Part shown: positions 42,225-52,127 of the stretch, one piece after another
How the letters are laid out: every line of letters starts with the position of its first letter
Position numbering within the stretch: the first letter of the stretch is position 1
Translations under genes and position numbers: made by a program
Assembly (NCBI RefSeq): GCF_013523055.1
Contig: NZ_JAAMQM010000005.1
Location: 219,013 to 283,012, forward strand
Source: Pseudomonas capeferrum
GTDB lineage: Bacteria > Pseudomonadota > Gammaproteobacteria > Pseudomonadales > Pseudomonadaceae
Direction: 5' to 3'
Length of the DNA stretch: 64,000 nt
Notes under the pieces: generated by a model
Databases searched by the model: none
What the model saw: only the letters and a program-made list of their open reading frames with translations
Told to the model about the DNA's origin: nothing

Positions 42225-43238
42225 ATGAGCGAGCGTATCAATCTCAGCCTTGAGCAAGTGTATGACCTGGCCTTGCGTGCGTTGATCCATAACGGCATGG
42301 CCGAAGAACACGCCCGAGCGATTGCCGATGTGATTACCCAGGGGCAGCGTGACGAATGCCATTCCCATGGGCTGTATCGAGTGCTCGTCTGCGTTCGCTC
42401 GTTGCGCTCAGGCAAGGTCGATCCGGCTGCGCTGCCGACGGTAAGCCAGCCTGCGCCATCGATCATCAAGGTCGACGCGCACCACGCCTATTCGTTGCTG
42501 GCGTTTCAAACTGGCCTGCCTGTACTGGTCGAGCAGGCACGCAGGCAAGGTGTGGCAGCCTTGGTGATCCGTAACTGCTTCCACTTTTCCGCCTTATGGC
42601 CGGAAGTCGAAGCCATCGCGGCCCACGGACTGGTCGGTCTGGCGATGACGCCGAGCCATGCCTGGGTAGCGCCCGAAGGCGGCAGCAAAGGGGTGTTCGG
42701 GACCAACCCACTGGCCTTTGCCTGGCCGCGGCCGCAGGGCGAACCTTTCGTTTTCGACTTTGCCACCAGCGCCATCGCCCGTGGCGACATCGAGCTGCAC
42801 GCCCGTCAGCAAAAGCCCATCCCCTTGGGCTGGGGCGTGGATGTCGACGGTGTCCCGAGCACTGACGCACAGGCCGTACTCGCCGGCGCCATGCAGACGT
42901 TCGGCGGGCACAAGGGCTCGGCGCTTGCGGCCATGATCGAGCTGCTGGCCGGGGCGCTCATCGGCGACATGACCAGCGCTCAATCCTTGGCCTTCGACGA
43001 TGGGGCGGGCGCTACCCCCTGCCACGGTGAATTGCTGCTGGCGTTCGATCCGCGGCGCTTCCTGGGCGATGACCTTGCACTAGGTCAGGAACGCGCCGAG
43101 CAGCTGTTTTCGGCCATCACCGACCAAGGTGCCCGCCTGCCTTCGCAACGCCGTTTCGCCGCAAGGCAGCGTTCGCGCAGTGAAGGGGTGTGGGTCGAGC
43201 AAGCGTTGTTGCAGGACATCGAAAGCTTGCTGGTCTAG
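42225..43238 (+). CDS. Delta1-pyrroline-2-carboxylate reductase-like oxidoreductase (malate/L-lactate DH family)
   Basis: 337 residues from the ATG at 42225 with GGAGAAAAG upstream. Family features include the catalytic histidine region (DECHSHGLYRV), NCFHFSALW, GTNPLAFAWPR and GHKGSALAAMIELLAGALIG. Homologues next to hydroxyproline epimerases reduce delta1-pyrroline-2-carboxylate (or piperideine-2-carboxylate) to L-proline with NAD(P)H. In the trans-4-hydroxy-L-proline route this enzyme is not needed, so it suggests D-proline or 3-hydroxyproline is also used. Confidence 0.8.
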   Translation: MSERINLSLEQVYDLALRALIHNGMAEEHARAIADVITQGQRDECHSHGLYRVLVCVRSLRSGKVDPAALPTVSQPAPSIIKVDAHHAYSLLAFQTGLPVLVEQARRQGVAALVIRNCFHFSALWPEVEAIAAHGLVGLAMTPSHAWVAPEGGSKGVFGTNPLAFAWPRPQGEPFVFDFATSAIARGDIELHARQQKPIPLGWGVDVDGVPSTDAQAVLAGAMQTFGGHKGSALAAMIELLAGALIGDMTSAQSLAFDDGAGATPCHGELLLAFDPRRFLGDDLALGQERAEQLFSAITDQGARLPSQRRFAARQRSRSEGVWVEQALLQDIESLLV

Positions 43239-43287
43239 CACTCGCTCGATGCATTCGAAGCCCTGAGGCTTTAACGAGGATTGTTCA

Positions 43288-44214
43288 ATGAAGCACGTGC
43301 ATATCATCGATTCACACACGGGCGGCGAACCCACGCGCCTGGTCATGACAGGTTTCCCGCAACTGGTCGGCGCCACCATGGCCGAGAAGCGTGACGCCTT
43401 GCGCAACCAGCATGACCACTGGCGCCGAGCCTGCCTGCTGGAGCCACGGGGCAATGACGTCCTGGTCGGCGCGCTGTACTGCGAGCCGGTCTCGCCGGAT
43501 GCCACTTGCGGCGTGATCTTCTTCAACAATGCCGGTTACCTGAACATGTGCGGCCACGGCACCATCGGTCTGGTCGCCTCGCTGCATCACCTGGGTCATA
43601 TCAGCCCTGGCGTGCACAAGATCGACACGCCGGTCGGCCCAGTCAGCGCCACGTTGCACGACGATGGAGCCGTCACCGTTGGCAACGTCCCTTCCTATCG
43701 CTATCGGCGACAGGTGACGGTCGAGGTACCGGGCCATGGCCCGGTACTGGGCGACATCGCCTGGGGCGGCAACTGGTTCTTCCTGGTTTCCGAGCACGGG
43801 CAGACGCTGGAGATGGATAACGTCGAAGCGCTGACGGAGTTCACCTGGGCGATGCTCAAGGCTTTGGAAGCCCAAGGCATTCATGGCGAGGACGGTGCGC
43901 TCATCGATCATGTCGAGCTTTTCGCCGCCAGCGACAAGGCCGACAGCCGCAACTTCGTCATGTGCCCGGGCAAAGCTTACGACCGTTCGCCCTGCGGCAC
44001 CGGCACCAGCGCCAAGCTCGCGTGCCTGGCAGCCGATGGAAAACTCCAGGCCGGTGAAACCTGGGTCCAGCTCAGCATCACCGGCAGCCAGTTCGAAGGC
44101 CGCTACGAATGGGAAGGCGAACGTATTCGCCCTTTCATCACCGGCCGCGCCTACATGACCGCCGACGCGACCTTGCTTATCGACGAACAGGATCCTTTCG
44201 CCTGGGGCATCTGA
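43288..44214 (+). CDS. 4-hydroxyproline 2-epimerase
   Basis: Converts trans-4-hydroxy-L-proline to cis-4-hydroxy-D-proline. 308 residues of the proline racemase superfamily. Both catalytic cysteines are present: C88 in MCGHGTIGL and C236 in [14 protein letters not shown]. The Cys/Cys pair argues for an epimerase rather than a trans-3-hydroxyproline dehydratase, which has Thr in the second position. Same operon as the deaminase and dehydrogenases that process its product. Named LhpA or HypRE in other Pseudomonas work. Confidence 0.9.
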   Translation: MKHVHIIDSHTGGEPTRLVMTGFPQLVGATMAEKRDALRNQHDHWRRACLLEPRGNDVLVGALYCEPVSPDATCGVIFFNNAGYLNMCGHGTIGLVASLHHLGHISPGVHKIDTPVGPVSATLHDDGAVTVGNVPSYRYRRQVTVEVPGHGPVLGDIAWGGNWFFLVSEHGQTLEMDNVEALTEFTWAMLKALEAQGIHGEDGALIDHVELFAASDKADSRNFVMCPGKAYDRSPCGTGTSAKLACLAADGKLQAGETWVQLSITGSQFEGRYEWEGERIRPFITGRAYMTADATLLIDEQDPFAWGI

Positions 44215-44273
44215 AGTCCCGGCTACGCCTGCACCTCATTACCTCTGAATAGATGCTTCAAGGAGAGACAACA

Positions 44274-45221
44274 ATGACTACCACTATCTTCACCGGCACC
44301 ATTCCCGCTTTGATGACCCCATGCACCGCCGAGCGCAAGCCGGATTTCGATGCACTGGTAGCCAAGGGGCGCGAGCTGATCGATCTCGGCATGAGCGCGG
44401 TGGTGTACTGCGGCTCCATGGGCGATTGGCCGCTGCTGACCGAGGCCGAGCGTCAGGAAGGCGTGGCTCGCCTGGTTGCCGCCGGTATTCCGACCATCGT
44501 CGGTACCGGTGCGGTGAACACCCGTGAAGCGGTTTCCCATGCGGCGCACGCGGCCAAGGTCGGCGCCCATGGCCTGATGGTGATCCCTCGCGTCATGTCC
44601 CGTGGCGCTTCGCTCGCCGCGCAGAAAGCGCATTTCGCAGCGATCCTGCAAGCCGCGCCGGGCTTGCCGGCGGTGATCTACAACAGCCCTTACTACGGCT
44701 TCGCCACGCGCGCCGACCTGTTCTTCGAGCTGCGCGAGCACTATCCCAACCTGATCGGCTTCAAGGAGTTCGGTGGCGCCGCCGACATGCGCTATGCCGC
44801 CGAGAACATCACGTCCAAGGACGATGACGTCATCCTGATGGTCGGCGTCGATACCCAGGTCGTGCACGGCTTCGTCAACTGCAATGCCACTGGCGCCATC
44901 ACCGGTATCGGTAACGTCCTTCCGCGTGAGGTGTTGCACCTGGTTGCCCTGAGCAAACAGGCCGCCAAGGGCGACGCCCGCGCACGTCGCCTGGCCCGAG
45001 AACTGGAATCCGCCCTGGCCGTGCTGTCTTCGTTCGACGAAGGCTGCGATCTGGTTCTGTACTACAAGCACCTGATGGTGCTCAACGGCGCCCAGGAATA
45101 CAGCCTGCACTTCAACGAGACCGACGTGCTCAGCGATGCCCAGCGGCATTACGCCGAAAATCAGTACAACCTGTTCCGCCAGTGGTATGCGAGCTGGTCG
45201 GCCGAACAGAACGTCGCCTGA
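44274..45221 (+). CDS. Delta1-pyrroline-4-hydroxy-2-carboxylate deaminase (DapA family)
   Basis: 315 residues from the ATG at 44274 with AAGGAGA upstream. A DHDPS/NAL-type (beta/alpha)8 barrel: [15 protein letters not shown] at the start, the tyrosine segment [10 protein letters not shown] and the Schiff-base lysine in [10 protein letters not shown]. With the neighbouring epimerase and semialdehyde dehydrogenase it most likely deaminates the pyrroline to alpha-ketoglutarate semialdehyde. DapA-family members differ in substrate, so the call rests on context. Confidence 0.85.
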   Translation: MTTTIFTGTIPALMTPCTAERKPDFDALVAKGRELIDLGMSAVVYCGSMGDWPLLTEAERQEGVARLVAAGIPTIVGTGAVNTREAVSHAAHAAKVGAHGLMVIPRVMSRGASLAAQKAHFAAILQAAPGLPAVIYNSPYYGFATRADLFFELREHYPNLIGFKEFGGAADMRYAAENITSKDDDVILMVGVDTQVVHGFVNCNATGAITGIGNVLPREVLHLVALSKQAAKGDARARRLARELESALAVLSSFDEGCDLVLYYKHLMVLNGAQEYSLHFNETDVLSDAQRHYAENQYNLFRQWYASWSAEQNVA

Positions 45222-45246
45222 TACTGCGCAGCACCTTTCCAACCCC

Positions 45247-45268
45247 CTGCGCAACCTTCGTTGCGCAG
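45247..45268 (+). other. Perfect hairpin between deaminase and dehydrogenase genes
   Basis: CTGCGCAA and TTGCGCAG form an 8-bp stem around CCTTCG, 26 bases after the deaminase stop and 31 before the next start codon. A T-run (CTTTTTT) begins about 14 bases after the stem, too far for a classic terminator. It may tune the ratio of the two products. Confidence 0.4.
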
Positions 45269-45298
45269 TCGGGCCCACTCTTTTTTCCAGGAAACGCC

Positions 45299-46876
45299 AT
45301 GACCCTGACAGGCAACATGCTGATCGGCCAGCGTGCCATTACCGGCAGCCGCGAAACGATCCGGGCAATCGATCCGGCTACCGACAAACCCCTTGAACCA
45401 GCCTACCCCGGCGGCACCGGCGAGCAGGTCGAGCAGGCATGCGCTCTGGCCTGGGACGCGTTCGACCGCTATCGCGAAACCTCGCTGGCGGCGCGTGCCG
45501 CGTTTCTGGAAAGCATCGCCGAGGAGATCGAAGCCCTAGGCGATGAGCTGATCGATCGCGCCGTGGCAGAAACCGGTCTGCCGCGTGCTCGTATCCAGGG
45601 AGAGCGTGGTCGTACCTGTGGTCAGTTGCGCACTTTTGCGCGCACGGTCCGCGCCGGTGAGTGGCTGGACGTACGTGTGGACAACCCGCTGCCGGAGCGT
45701 CAGCCGCTGCCACGTCCGGACCTGCGTCAGCGCCAGATACCCTTGGGGCCGGTGGCTGTGTTCGGCGCCAGCAACTTTCCGCTGGCATTCTCCGTGGCCG
45801 GCGGTGATACGGCGTCTGCCTTGGCCGCCGGTTGTCCCGTGGTGGTCAAGGCGCACAGTGCGCATCCCGGAACCAGCGAGCTGGTCGGTCGGGCCGTGGC
45901 CAATGCCATAGCCAGGTGTGGCATGCCTGAAGGCGTGTTCTCGCTATTGTTCGGCTCCGGTCGTGAGGTGGGCATTGCCCTGGTGACGGACCCGCGCATC
46001 AAGGCAGTGGGCTTCACCGGTTCGCGCAATGGCGGCATCGCGCTGTGCAATGCCGCCAACGGTCGCGCCGAGCCGATTCCGGTGTATGCAGAAATGAGCT
46101 CGATCAATCCGGTGTTTCTTTTCCCCGCGGCGCTGCAGGCACGCGGCGAGGCCCTGGCCCAGGGGTTCGCTGCCTCGCTGACACAAGGCGCCGGCCAGTT
46201 CTGTACCAACCCGGGACTGGTCATCGCGCGGCAGGGTGCGTTCCTGGACCGTTTCGTCGCGGCGGCGGCGGAGCATCTACAGCGCAGCCCGGCGCAGACC
46301 ATGCTCACCCCAGGTATCTGCAAGGCTTACGGAAAAGGCGTCGAGTCGCTGTTCGACAATGTCCGCGCACAGGCAGCGGCGTCCGGCCAGCAGGTCGGAG
46401 GTCCGAACCAATGCCAGGCACATCTGTTCATGACCAGCGCACAGGACTTTCTCGCGGATCCTGCGCTCCAGGCTGAAGTCTTCGGTGCCGCGTCGCTGAT
46501 CGTGCAGTGCGCCGACGATGCCCAGGTGCGTCAGGTTGCCGAGCATCTGGAAGGTCAGTTGACCGCGACCCTGCACCTGGACGATGCCGACCTTGATGCG
46601 GCCCGTGCGCTGCTGCCGACCCTGGAACGCAAGGCCGGTCGCGTGCTGGTCAATGGCTGGCCGACTGGCGTGGAGGTGTGCGACGCGATGGTTCATGGTG
46701 GTCCGTTCCCGGCCACTTCCGATGCGCGCAGTACATCGGTCGGTACCGCGGCGATCCTGCGCTTCCTGCGCCCGGTGTGCTACCAGGACTTCCCTGACAG
46801 CTTGTTGCCTGAAGCGCTCAGGCACGCCAACCCGCTCGGGTTGCGGCGCCTGCTCGATGGCCAGAGAGAAGGCTAG
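45299..46876 (+). CDS. Alpha-ketoglutarate semialdehyde dehydrogenase
   Basis: Oxidises 2,5-dioxopentanoate to alpha-ketoglutarate, last step of hydroxyproline breakdown. 525 residues from the ATG at 45299 with CAGGAA upstream, typical of the KGSADH branch. Aldehyde dehydrogenase motifs: [20 protein letters not shown], the [13 protein letters not shown] cofactor segment, [10 protein letters not shown], and a catalytic cysteine in [12 protein letters not shown]. Four bases separate it from the next gene. Confidence 0.9.
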   Translation: MTLTGNMLIGQRAITGSRETIRAIDPATDKPLEPAYPGGTGEQVEQACALAWDAFDRYRETSLAARAAFLESIAEEIEALGDELIDRAVAETGLPRARIQGERGRTCGQLRTFARTVRAGEWLDVRVDNPLPERQPLPRPDLRQRQIPLGPVAVFGASNFPLAFSVAGGDTASALAAGCPVVVKAHSAHPGTSELVGRAVANAIARCGMPEGVFSLLFGSGREVGIALVTDPRIKAVGFTGSRNGGIALCNAANGRAEPIPVYAEMSSINPVFLFPAALQARGEALAQGFAASLTQGAGQFCTNPGLVIARQGAFLDRFVAAAAEHLQRSPAQTMLTPGICKAYGKGVESLFDNVRAQAAASGQQVGGPNQCQAHLFMTSAQDFLADPALQAEVFGAASLIVQCADDAQVRQVAEHLEGQLTATLHLDDADLDAARALLPTLERKAGRVLVNGWPTGVEVCDAMVHGGPFPATSDARSTSVGTAAILRFLRPVCYQDFPDSLLPEALRHANPLGLRRLLDGQREG

Positions 46877-46880
46877 GCGC

Positions 46881-48149
46881 ATGCTCGATACCCGCGCGTC
46901 AAATTCTTCACAGGACCCCGTGGACATTGCGGTGATCGGTGCCGGCATCATCGGCGTCGCCTGCGCTCTGCAACTGGCGCGCCAGGGCCTGCGCGTAGCG
47001 GTCATCGATCAGCAGGCGCCTGGCCATGGCGCGTCGTTCGGCAACGCTGGACACTTGGCGACGGAGCAGGTGTTTCCCATCGCCGATCTGTCCATTCTCA
47101 AACGCTTGCCAGCGATGCTCATGGACCCGATGGGGCCGTTACGCCTGGACTGGAAATACATGCCACGCGCCATGCCTTGGTTCATGCGTCTGCTGCTTAA
47201 CCTGCGATCGGCACCGTTCCAGCGGACGGTCGCGGGTCTGCGGACGCTCAACGAAGGCAGCCTGCAAGCCTGGAAGCGACTGCTGGCGGCGATCGATCGT
47301 CCCGATCTGCTGAAGGAAGATGGCTCGCTGTTGGTCTTCGAGCGTCCTGAATCACGTACGGCACTCGACGCCGTACATGCGCGTATGCGTCAGCAGGCAG
47401 TGCCGGTGGATGTCTGGGATGCAAGGACAGTGCGTGCGGCCGCTCCGCAATTGAGCGAGCGGATCCAGGGAGCCCTGTTCTTCCCGAGCACGGGACACTT
47501 TCTCGATCCCTATCGGGTCGTCTGCGAGCTGGTGAGGGCGGCAAAGGCGAGCGGAGTGCGATTCATCGAGCAAAAGGTCCAGGGTGGCCAGCTGCATCAG
47601 GGCGGTGTGTGTTTGATGACTGGGCAAGGGAAGGTAGAGGCGCGGCAGGTATTGCTCGCTTGTGGCGCGCACTCGGCCAGGCTTACCGAAGCCTTGACCG
47701 GAAAGAGCGTTCCGCTCGATACCGAACGCGGCTATCACTTGATGTTGCCTCACGAATGCGATCGGCTGCCGTTTGCCGTCACGTCGCTGGAGCGCAAATT
47801 CATCATGACGCCAATGGAAGGCGGGCTGAGGCTGGCGGGGACGGTCGAATTCGCCGGGCTCGACAGTCCGCCGAACATGGAGCGTGCCTGGCAGCTGCAT
47901 AAGCTGAGCAAGGGGCTGTTCCGCAGTGATCTCACTGTAGAGGGTGCGACTGCATGGATGGGCTTTCGGCCGTCCTTGCCGGACTCGCTGCCGATCATCG
48001 ACAAGGTGTGCGATGGTCGAGTCATGCTCGCGTTCGGCCATCAGCATCTGGGGCTTACCCAGGCAGCGGTAACCGCCGAGATGATAGGGGAAATGGTTGC
48101 GTCGTGCGCAAGCAAACGTCCAATGGCGTACCGGCTGGACCGGTTCTGA
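46881..48149 (+). CDS. FAD-dependent D-hydroxyproline dehydrogenase (DadA/DAAO type)
   Basis: 422 residues starting MLDTRASNSSQDPVDIAVIG. N-terminal dinucleotide fold GAGIIGVACALQLARQGLRV, ARG-type second FAD segment, and a C-terminal FAD-binding block (MGFRPSLPDSLPIIDKV and FGHQHLGLTQA). Family matches D-amino acid dehydrogenases; in this cluster the likely substrate is cis-4-hydroxy-D-proline, giving the pyrroline for the deaminase. It is a single-subunit type, unlike the three-subunit LhpBEF enzyme. Confidence 0.85.
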   Translation: MLDTRASNSSQDPVDIAVIGAGIIGVACALQLARQGLRVAVIDQQAPGHGASFGNAGHLATEQVFPIADLSILKRLPAMLMDPMGPLRLDWKYMPRAMPWFMRLLLNLRSAPFQRTVAGLRTLNEGSLQAWKRLLAAIDRPDLLKEDGSLLVFERPESRTALDAVHARMRQQAVPVDVWDARTVRAAAPQLSERIQGALFFPSTGHFLDPYRVVCELVRAAKASGVRFIEQKVQGGQLHQGGVCLMTGQGKVEARQVLLACGAHSARLTEALTGKSVPLDTERGYHLMLPHECDRLPFAVTSLERKFIMTPMEGGLRLAGTVEFAGLDSPPNMERAWQLHKLSKGLFRSDLTVEGATAWMGFRPSLPDSLPIIDKVCDGRVMLAFGHQHLGLTQAAVTAEMIGEMVASCASKRPMAYRLDRF

Positions 48150-48447
48150 TCCTGGGTGGCCTGCCCGCCACCGTCTTGGGGGATGACCTCCCGGCTGCAG
48201 GGCTTGCGGCCTGTTAGGAAAGCGCCAGCTAGGTCTTGGCATGCCAGTGTGCCGCAATCTGCGTCGCAAAAGGGGGGTTCATCACACCTGGTGCATCGCT
48301 TTTGCGTATCAGATTCCGCGGACCGCAACAGGCCGTGAAACCCCGGAAAAAGGGATCGACTCTCGGCTTGGGTGAACGCTATACTCGGTGAAATTTGATC
48401 GAGCACACCCCTTCGCTGTGTCTCGAAACCTTGAATGGTTAGGTAGC
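48150..48447 (+). promoter_or_regulatory. Promoter and 5' region of the trpGDC operon
   Basis: No gene is apparent in this stretch of about 300 bases. A candidate promoter has TCGACT at 48356-48361 and TATACT at 48380-48385 with 18 bases between, about 60 bases upstream of the leader peptide. A ribosome site (TTAGGTAG) precedes that peptide. Confidence 0.5.
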
Positions 48448-48498
48448 ATGACCTGTCTCGCAACGACCCTCCTCACCCAGTGGTGGCGCTTCCAATAG
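48448..48498 (+). CDS. trpL: trp operon leader peptide
   Basis: A 16-codon frame, MTCLATTLLTQWWRFQ, with adjacent Trp codons at 48481-48486 and a stop at 48496-48498. The Trp codons adjoin a 7-bp hairpin, CGCTTCC (48487-48493) with GGAAGCG (48498-48504), and the latter also overlaps GCGGCA (48502-48507) able to pair with TGCCGC (48534-48539). This is the layout of a translation-controlled transcription attenuator; attenuation of trpGDC has been reported in P. putida. The downstream terminator is not obvious. Confidence 0.8.
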   Translation: MTCLATTLLTQWWRFQ

Positions 48499-48883
48499 GA
48501 AGCGGCAAGTCGTTGCGGTTTGAAACCGAACCCTGCCGCCAGCATCGGCAAGCAGGTCAGGATTCAGATAGCTCACCGGTGCGGCGGCTCCAACCCCCAG
48601 GAGAACGCACCATGCAACAATCTCCCCCTGCGTATCGAACGACCTCCACAAAGCGTCCGCTTTTGAATGGCGGCGGGTGGCTCTCATTCGTTCCATGGCG
48701 ACGGCCAGACATTGCGCGTGTGAGCCCTGGGCGGGAACGCGGTGGGCGTCCTCGCCCAGTCGTGGACGGCTCGGGCTCGTCAGTGGCGTTGGAGTCAATG
48801 CGCGTTCTTCAGCGTGACCTGCAAGCATCCCAAGTGCTGGTTGCTGGAATTTCATCTCTTAGAATCAAGTGCATAGGTGCAGT
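48499..48883 (+). promoter_or_regulatory. Long trpGDC leader region after trpL
   Basis: 385 bases before trpG. It holds alternative stems near trpL (48487-48588) including GCCGCC (48535-48540) with GGCGGC (48583-48588), a weak AAAGC-GTCC-GCTTT hairpin near 48651, and CTGGGCG/CGCCCAG around 48727-48759. A second ATG at 48612 with CAGGAGAA upstream opens a 93-codon frame that overlaps the trpG start and contains two Trp codons; I do not consider it a proven gene. Confidence 0.45.
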
Positions 48884-49477
48884 ATGCTGCTGATGATCGA
48901 CAACTACGATTCCTTCACCTACAACGTCGTGCAGTACCTCGGCGAATTGGGGGCGCAGGTCAAGGTCATTCGCAACGACGAAATGACCCTTTCACAGATC
49001 GAGGCGCTCGAACCCGAGCGTATCGTCGTTTCCCCAGGTCCCTGCACGCCAAGCGAGGCGGGTGTTTCCATCGAGGCGATCCTGCATTTCGCCGGCAAGC
49101 TGCCGATCCTTGGGGTCTGCCTTGGGCATCAGTCCATCGGTCAGGCCTTCGGGGGTGATGTGGTCCGTGCCCGTCAGGTGATGCATGGCAAGACCAGCCC
49201 TGTCTTGCACCGCGATCTCGGCGTCTTCGCCGGCTTGAACAACCCGCTGACCGTGACGCGCTACCACTCCTTGGTGGTCCGGCGCGACACGCTGCCCGAT
49301 TGCCTGGAAGTCACCGCTTGGACCGCCCATGACGACGGCTCGGCCGACGAGATCATGGGGCTGCGGCACAAGAGCCTGAACGTCGAAGGTGTGCAGTTCC
49401 ATCCCGAGTCCATCCTCACCGAGCAGGGCCATGAGCTGTTCGCCAACTTCCTCAAACAGACCGGCGGCCACCGCTAA
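48884..49477 (+). CDS. trpG: Anthranilate synthase component II (glutamine amidotransferase)
   Basis: Supplies ammonia from glutamine to TrpE. 197 residues from the ATG at 48884 ([20 protein letters not shown]). Catalytic cysteine C79 in ILGVCLGHQ and the His-Glu pair in VQFHPESIL. Leads trpGDC, nine bases before trpD. In pseudomonads TrpG can also serve folate synthesis as PabA, which fits its separation from trpE. Confidence 0.96.
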   Translation: MLLMIDNYDSFTYNVVQYLGELGAQVKVIRNDEMTLSQIEALEPERIVVSPGPCTPSEAGVSIEAILHFAGKLPILGVCLGHQSIGQAFGGDVVRARQVMHGKTSPVLHRDLGVFAGLNNPLTVTRYHSLVVRRDTLPDCLEVTAWTAHDDGSADEIMGLRHKSLNVEGVQFHPESILTEQGHELFANFLKQTGGHR

Positions 49478-49486
49478 GGATCGCAT

Positions 49487-50536
49487 ATGGATATCAAGAG
49501 CGCGTTGAGCCGCATCGTCGGCCAGTTGGACCTGTCCACCGAGGAAATGCGCGACGTCATGCGTCAGATCATGACCGGTCAATGCAGCGAAGCGCAGATC
49601 GGTGCCTTCCTGATGGGCATGCGCATGAAGAGCGAGAGCATCGATGAAATCGTCGGTGCCGTTTCAGTGATGCGCGAGCTGGCGAGCAAGGTCGAACTGC
49701 AGACTCTCGATGGTGTGGTCGACATCGTCGGCACGGGTGGCGATGGCGCCAACATCTTCAACGTCTCCACTGCGTCGGCATTCGTTCTGGCGGCGGCCGG
49801 CTGTACGGTGGCCAAGCACGGTAACCGGGCGGTGTCCGGCAAGAGCGGCAGCGCCGATCTGCTCGAGGCGGCCGGTATCTACCTGAACCTGACGCCCGTC
49901 CAGGTGGCGCGTTGTGTCGACAGCCTGGGCATCGGTTTCATGTTCGCCCAGAGTCATCACAGCGCGATGAAGCATGCGGCCGGCCCGCGTCGCGATCTGG
50001 GCCTGCGGACGCTGTTCAACATGCTCGGCCCGCTTACGAATCCGGCTGGCGTCAGGCATCAGGTCGTCGGGGTATTCAACCAGGCGCTGTGCCGTCCGTT
50101 GGCTGAAGTGCTGCAGCGTCTGGGCAGCAAGCACGTGCTGGTGGTGCATTCGAAGGATGGGCTGGACGAATTCAGCCTGGCGGCGCCGACCTTCGTGGCG
50201 GAGCTCAATAAAGACGAAATCACCGAGTATTGGGTCGAGCCTGAAGATCTCGGTATCAAGAGTCAGAGCCTGCACGGCCTGTCGGTAGAAGATCCGCAGG
50301 CATCGCTCGAGCTGATTCGCGATGCCTTGGGTCGGCGCAAGACCGAAAACGGGCAGAAGGCTGCCGAAATGATCGTACTCAATGCCGGTGCGGCGTTGTA
50401 CGCTGCCGACCACGCAATGACTTTGAAGTCGGGTGTGGAGCTGGCGCACGATGTGCTGCATACCGGTCTGGCGTGGGAAAAGCTGCAGGAGTTGGGCGCC
50501 TTTACGGCGGTGTTCAAGCAGGAGAACGAAGCATGA
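49487..50536 (+). CDS. trpD: Anthranilate phosphoribosyltransferase
   Basis: Second step of tryptophan synthesis, joining anthranilate and PRPP. 349 residues. PRPP-binding [29 protein letters not shown] and the anthranilate-site [19 protein letters not shown] segment are visible. Its stop overlaps the trpC start by four bases (ATGA). Confidence 0.97.
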   Translation: MDIKSALSRIVGQLDLSTEEMRDVMRQIMTGQCSEAQIGAFLMGMRMKSESIDEIVGAVSVMRELASKVELQTLDGVVDIVGTGGDGANIFNVSTASAFVLAAAGCTVAKHGNRAVSGKSGSADLLEAAGIYLNLTPVQVARCVDSLGIGFMFAQSHHSAMKHAAGPRRDLGLRTLFNMLGPLTNPAGVRHQVVGVFNQALCRPLAEVLQRLGSKHVLVVHSKDGLDEFSLAAPTFVAELNKDEITEYWVEPEDLGIKSQSLHGLSVEDPQASLELIRDALGRRKTENGQKAAEMIVLNAGAALYAADHAMTLKSGVELAHDVLHTGLAWEKLQELGAFTAVFKQENEA

Positions 50537-51369
50537 GTGTACCGACGGTGCTGGAGAAGATTCTCGCGCGCAAAGTCGAGGAAGTGGCCGAGCGCAGTGC
50601 GCGGGTCAGCCTGGCCGAGCTCGAAACGATGGCCAAGGCAGCTGATGCGCCACGCGGCTTTGCCCGTGCGTTACTGGAACAGGCCAAGCGCAAGCAGCCG
50701 GCGGTGATCGCCGAAATCAAGAAAGCTTCCCCGAGCAAAGGCGTCATTCGCGAGCACTTCGTGCCTGCCGAAATTGCCGTCAGCTACGAGAAAGGCGGGG
50801 CGACCTGCCTGTCCGTACTGACCGACGTCGATTATTTCCAGGGTGCCGATGAATACCTGCGGCAGGCGAGGGCGGCGTGCAGCCTGCCGGTCATCCGCAA
50901 GGATTTCATGATCGACCCTTACCAGATCGTCGAGGCACGTGCCTTGGGGGCTGACTGCGTCCTGCTGATCGTCTCCGCGCTGGACGATGTCAAGATGGCG
51001 GAGCTGGCGGCGACCGCCAAAGGGGTTGGTCTGGATGTGCTGGTAGAGGTACACGACGGCGACGAGCTGGAGCGTGCCCTGAAAATCCTCGATACTCCGC
51101 TGGTCGGTGTCAATAACCGCAACCTGCATACCTTCGAGGTCAGCCTGGAGACGACTCTCGACCTGTTGCCCCGTATCCCGCGTGACCGCCTGGCCATCAC
51201 TGAAAGCGGCATCTTCAACCGCGCGGATGTCGAGCTCATGGAAATCAACGAGGTCTATTCCTTCCTGGTCGGCGAGGCGTTCATGCGTGCCGAGCAACCG
51301 GGGCTGGAACTTCAGCGCCTGTTCTTCCCGCAAAGGGCAGTGCATAACGTGGTCCAGGCATTGGACTGA
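50533..51369 (+). CDS. trpC: Indole-3-glycerol phosphate synthase
   Basis: Fourth step of tryptophan synthesis. 278 residues from the ATG at 50533. Monofunctional, not fused to TrpF. Motifs: [41 protein letters not shown], and ITESGIF near the end. Last gene of trpGDC, followed by an intrinsic terminator. Confidence 0.97.
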   Translation: MSVPTVLEKILARKVEEVAERSARVSLAELETMAKAADAPRGFARALLEQAKRKQPAVIAEIKKASPSKGVIREHFVPAEIAVSYEKGGATCLSVLTDVDYFQGADEYLRQARAACSLPVIRKDFMIDPYQIVEARALGADCVLLIVSALDDVKMAELAATAKGVGLDVLVEVHDGDELERALKILDTPLVGVNNRNLHTFEVSLETTLDLLPRIPRDRLAITESGIFNRADVELMEINEVYSFLVGEAFMRAEQPGLELQRLFFPQRAVHNVVQALD

Positions 51370-51379
51370 TCGACTTCGG

Positions 51380-51402
51380 AGCCGGCAATCGCCGGCTTCT
51401 TT
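51380..51402 (+). terminator. Intrinsic terminator after trpC
   Basis: AGCCGGC (51380-51386) and GCCGGCT (51391-51397) form a 7-bp stem with loop AATC, followed by TCTTTGT. Located 10 bases after the trpC stop. Confidence 0.75.
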
Positions 51403-51422
51403 GTATTCGCAAGGTGATCGTG

Positions 51423-52127
51423 ATGACGGGAAAACCTCTCGGCCTGACTGTCGAGGCAGGTCTGCAAGCCGAGCAAGATCTGTTGGCGGCCGTGTGCCGT
51501 GGGGAGCGTGAAGCGGGGGTGCTGTTCTGGCGGCCTTCCGATCGGGCGCTGGTCATGCCGCGTCGCATGAGTCGACTGGAGAATTTCGAGGCCGCCTGTG
51601 CTGAGCTGGCAATTGCCGGTTGGCCGGTCCTGTTGCGTGAAACGGGTGGAGAGCCGGTTCCGCAGTCATCTGCCGTAGTGAACGTGGCGCTGGTGTATGT
51701 GGCGCCGCGTAGCGAGGGCGACCATGGGCGCATCGAGAATGCCTATGAACGTCTGTGCCTGCCACTGTGTGAGGTGTTGCGCGAATGGGGTGGAGTCGCC
51801 TCGGTGGGAGAAATCGAGGGCGCGTTCTGTGACGGCCGTTACAACGTCAACCTGAACGGACGCAAGCTGGTCGGCACCGCCCAGCGCTGGCGCCAGGGGC
51901 TGGGTGGCAAGCGTCCCGTGGTCCTGGTGCATGGCGCGTTGCTGTTGGACAACGAGCGCGAGTCGATGGTCGCGGCGGTCAATCGTTTCAACGAATGCTG
52001 CGATCTTGAACAGCGCTGCCAGGCGGATAGCCATATCGCCTTGCATGAAGTGGCACCCCAGGCGCCCTTGTATGAGCGTCTGAGCCAGGCCTATGCCGAG
52101 GTGATCGAGACGTTGCCCAAGGATTAA
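51423..52127 (+). CDS. Lipoate/biotin-protein-ligase-fold protein
   Basis: 234 residues from the ATG at 51423 with AAGGTG six bases upstream (a GTG at 51414 is possible). Family features are the [12 protein letters not shown] loop, NVALVYV strand, and the substrate-binding [20 protein letters not shown], equivalent to the conserved lysine region of LplA/LipM. Residues before it are short relative to LplA. Whether it ligates, transfers or has lost activity is not clear. Convergent with vfr. Confidence 0.75.
   Translation: MTGKPLGLTVEAGLQAEQDLLAAVCRGEREAGVLFWRPSDRALVMPRRMSRLENFEAACAELAIAGWPVLLRETGGEPVPQSSAVVNVALVYVAPRSEGDHGRIENAYERLCLPLCEVLREWGGVASVGEIEGAFCDGRYNVNLNGRKLVGTAQRWRQGLGGKRPVVLVHGALLLDNERESMVAAVNRFNECCDLEQRCQADSHIALHEVAPQAPLYERLSQAYAEVIETLPKD

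Noticed and set aside
40622..42469. Long minus-strand frame opposite the APC permease gene
   Set aside because: Its residues are rich in H, Q, D and G as expected for the complement of a membrane protein gene; no domain recognised.
48612..48893. 93-codon frame in the trpG leader as a protein-coding gene
   Set aside because: It has a decent ribosome site but overlaps the trpG start, has no recognisable fold and lies in a regulatory leader. Kept as part of the leader description only.
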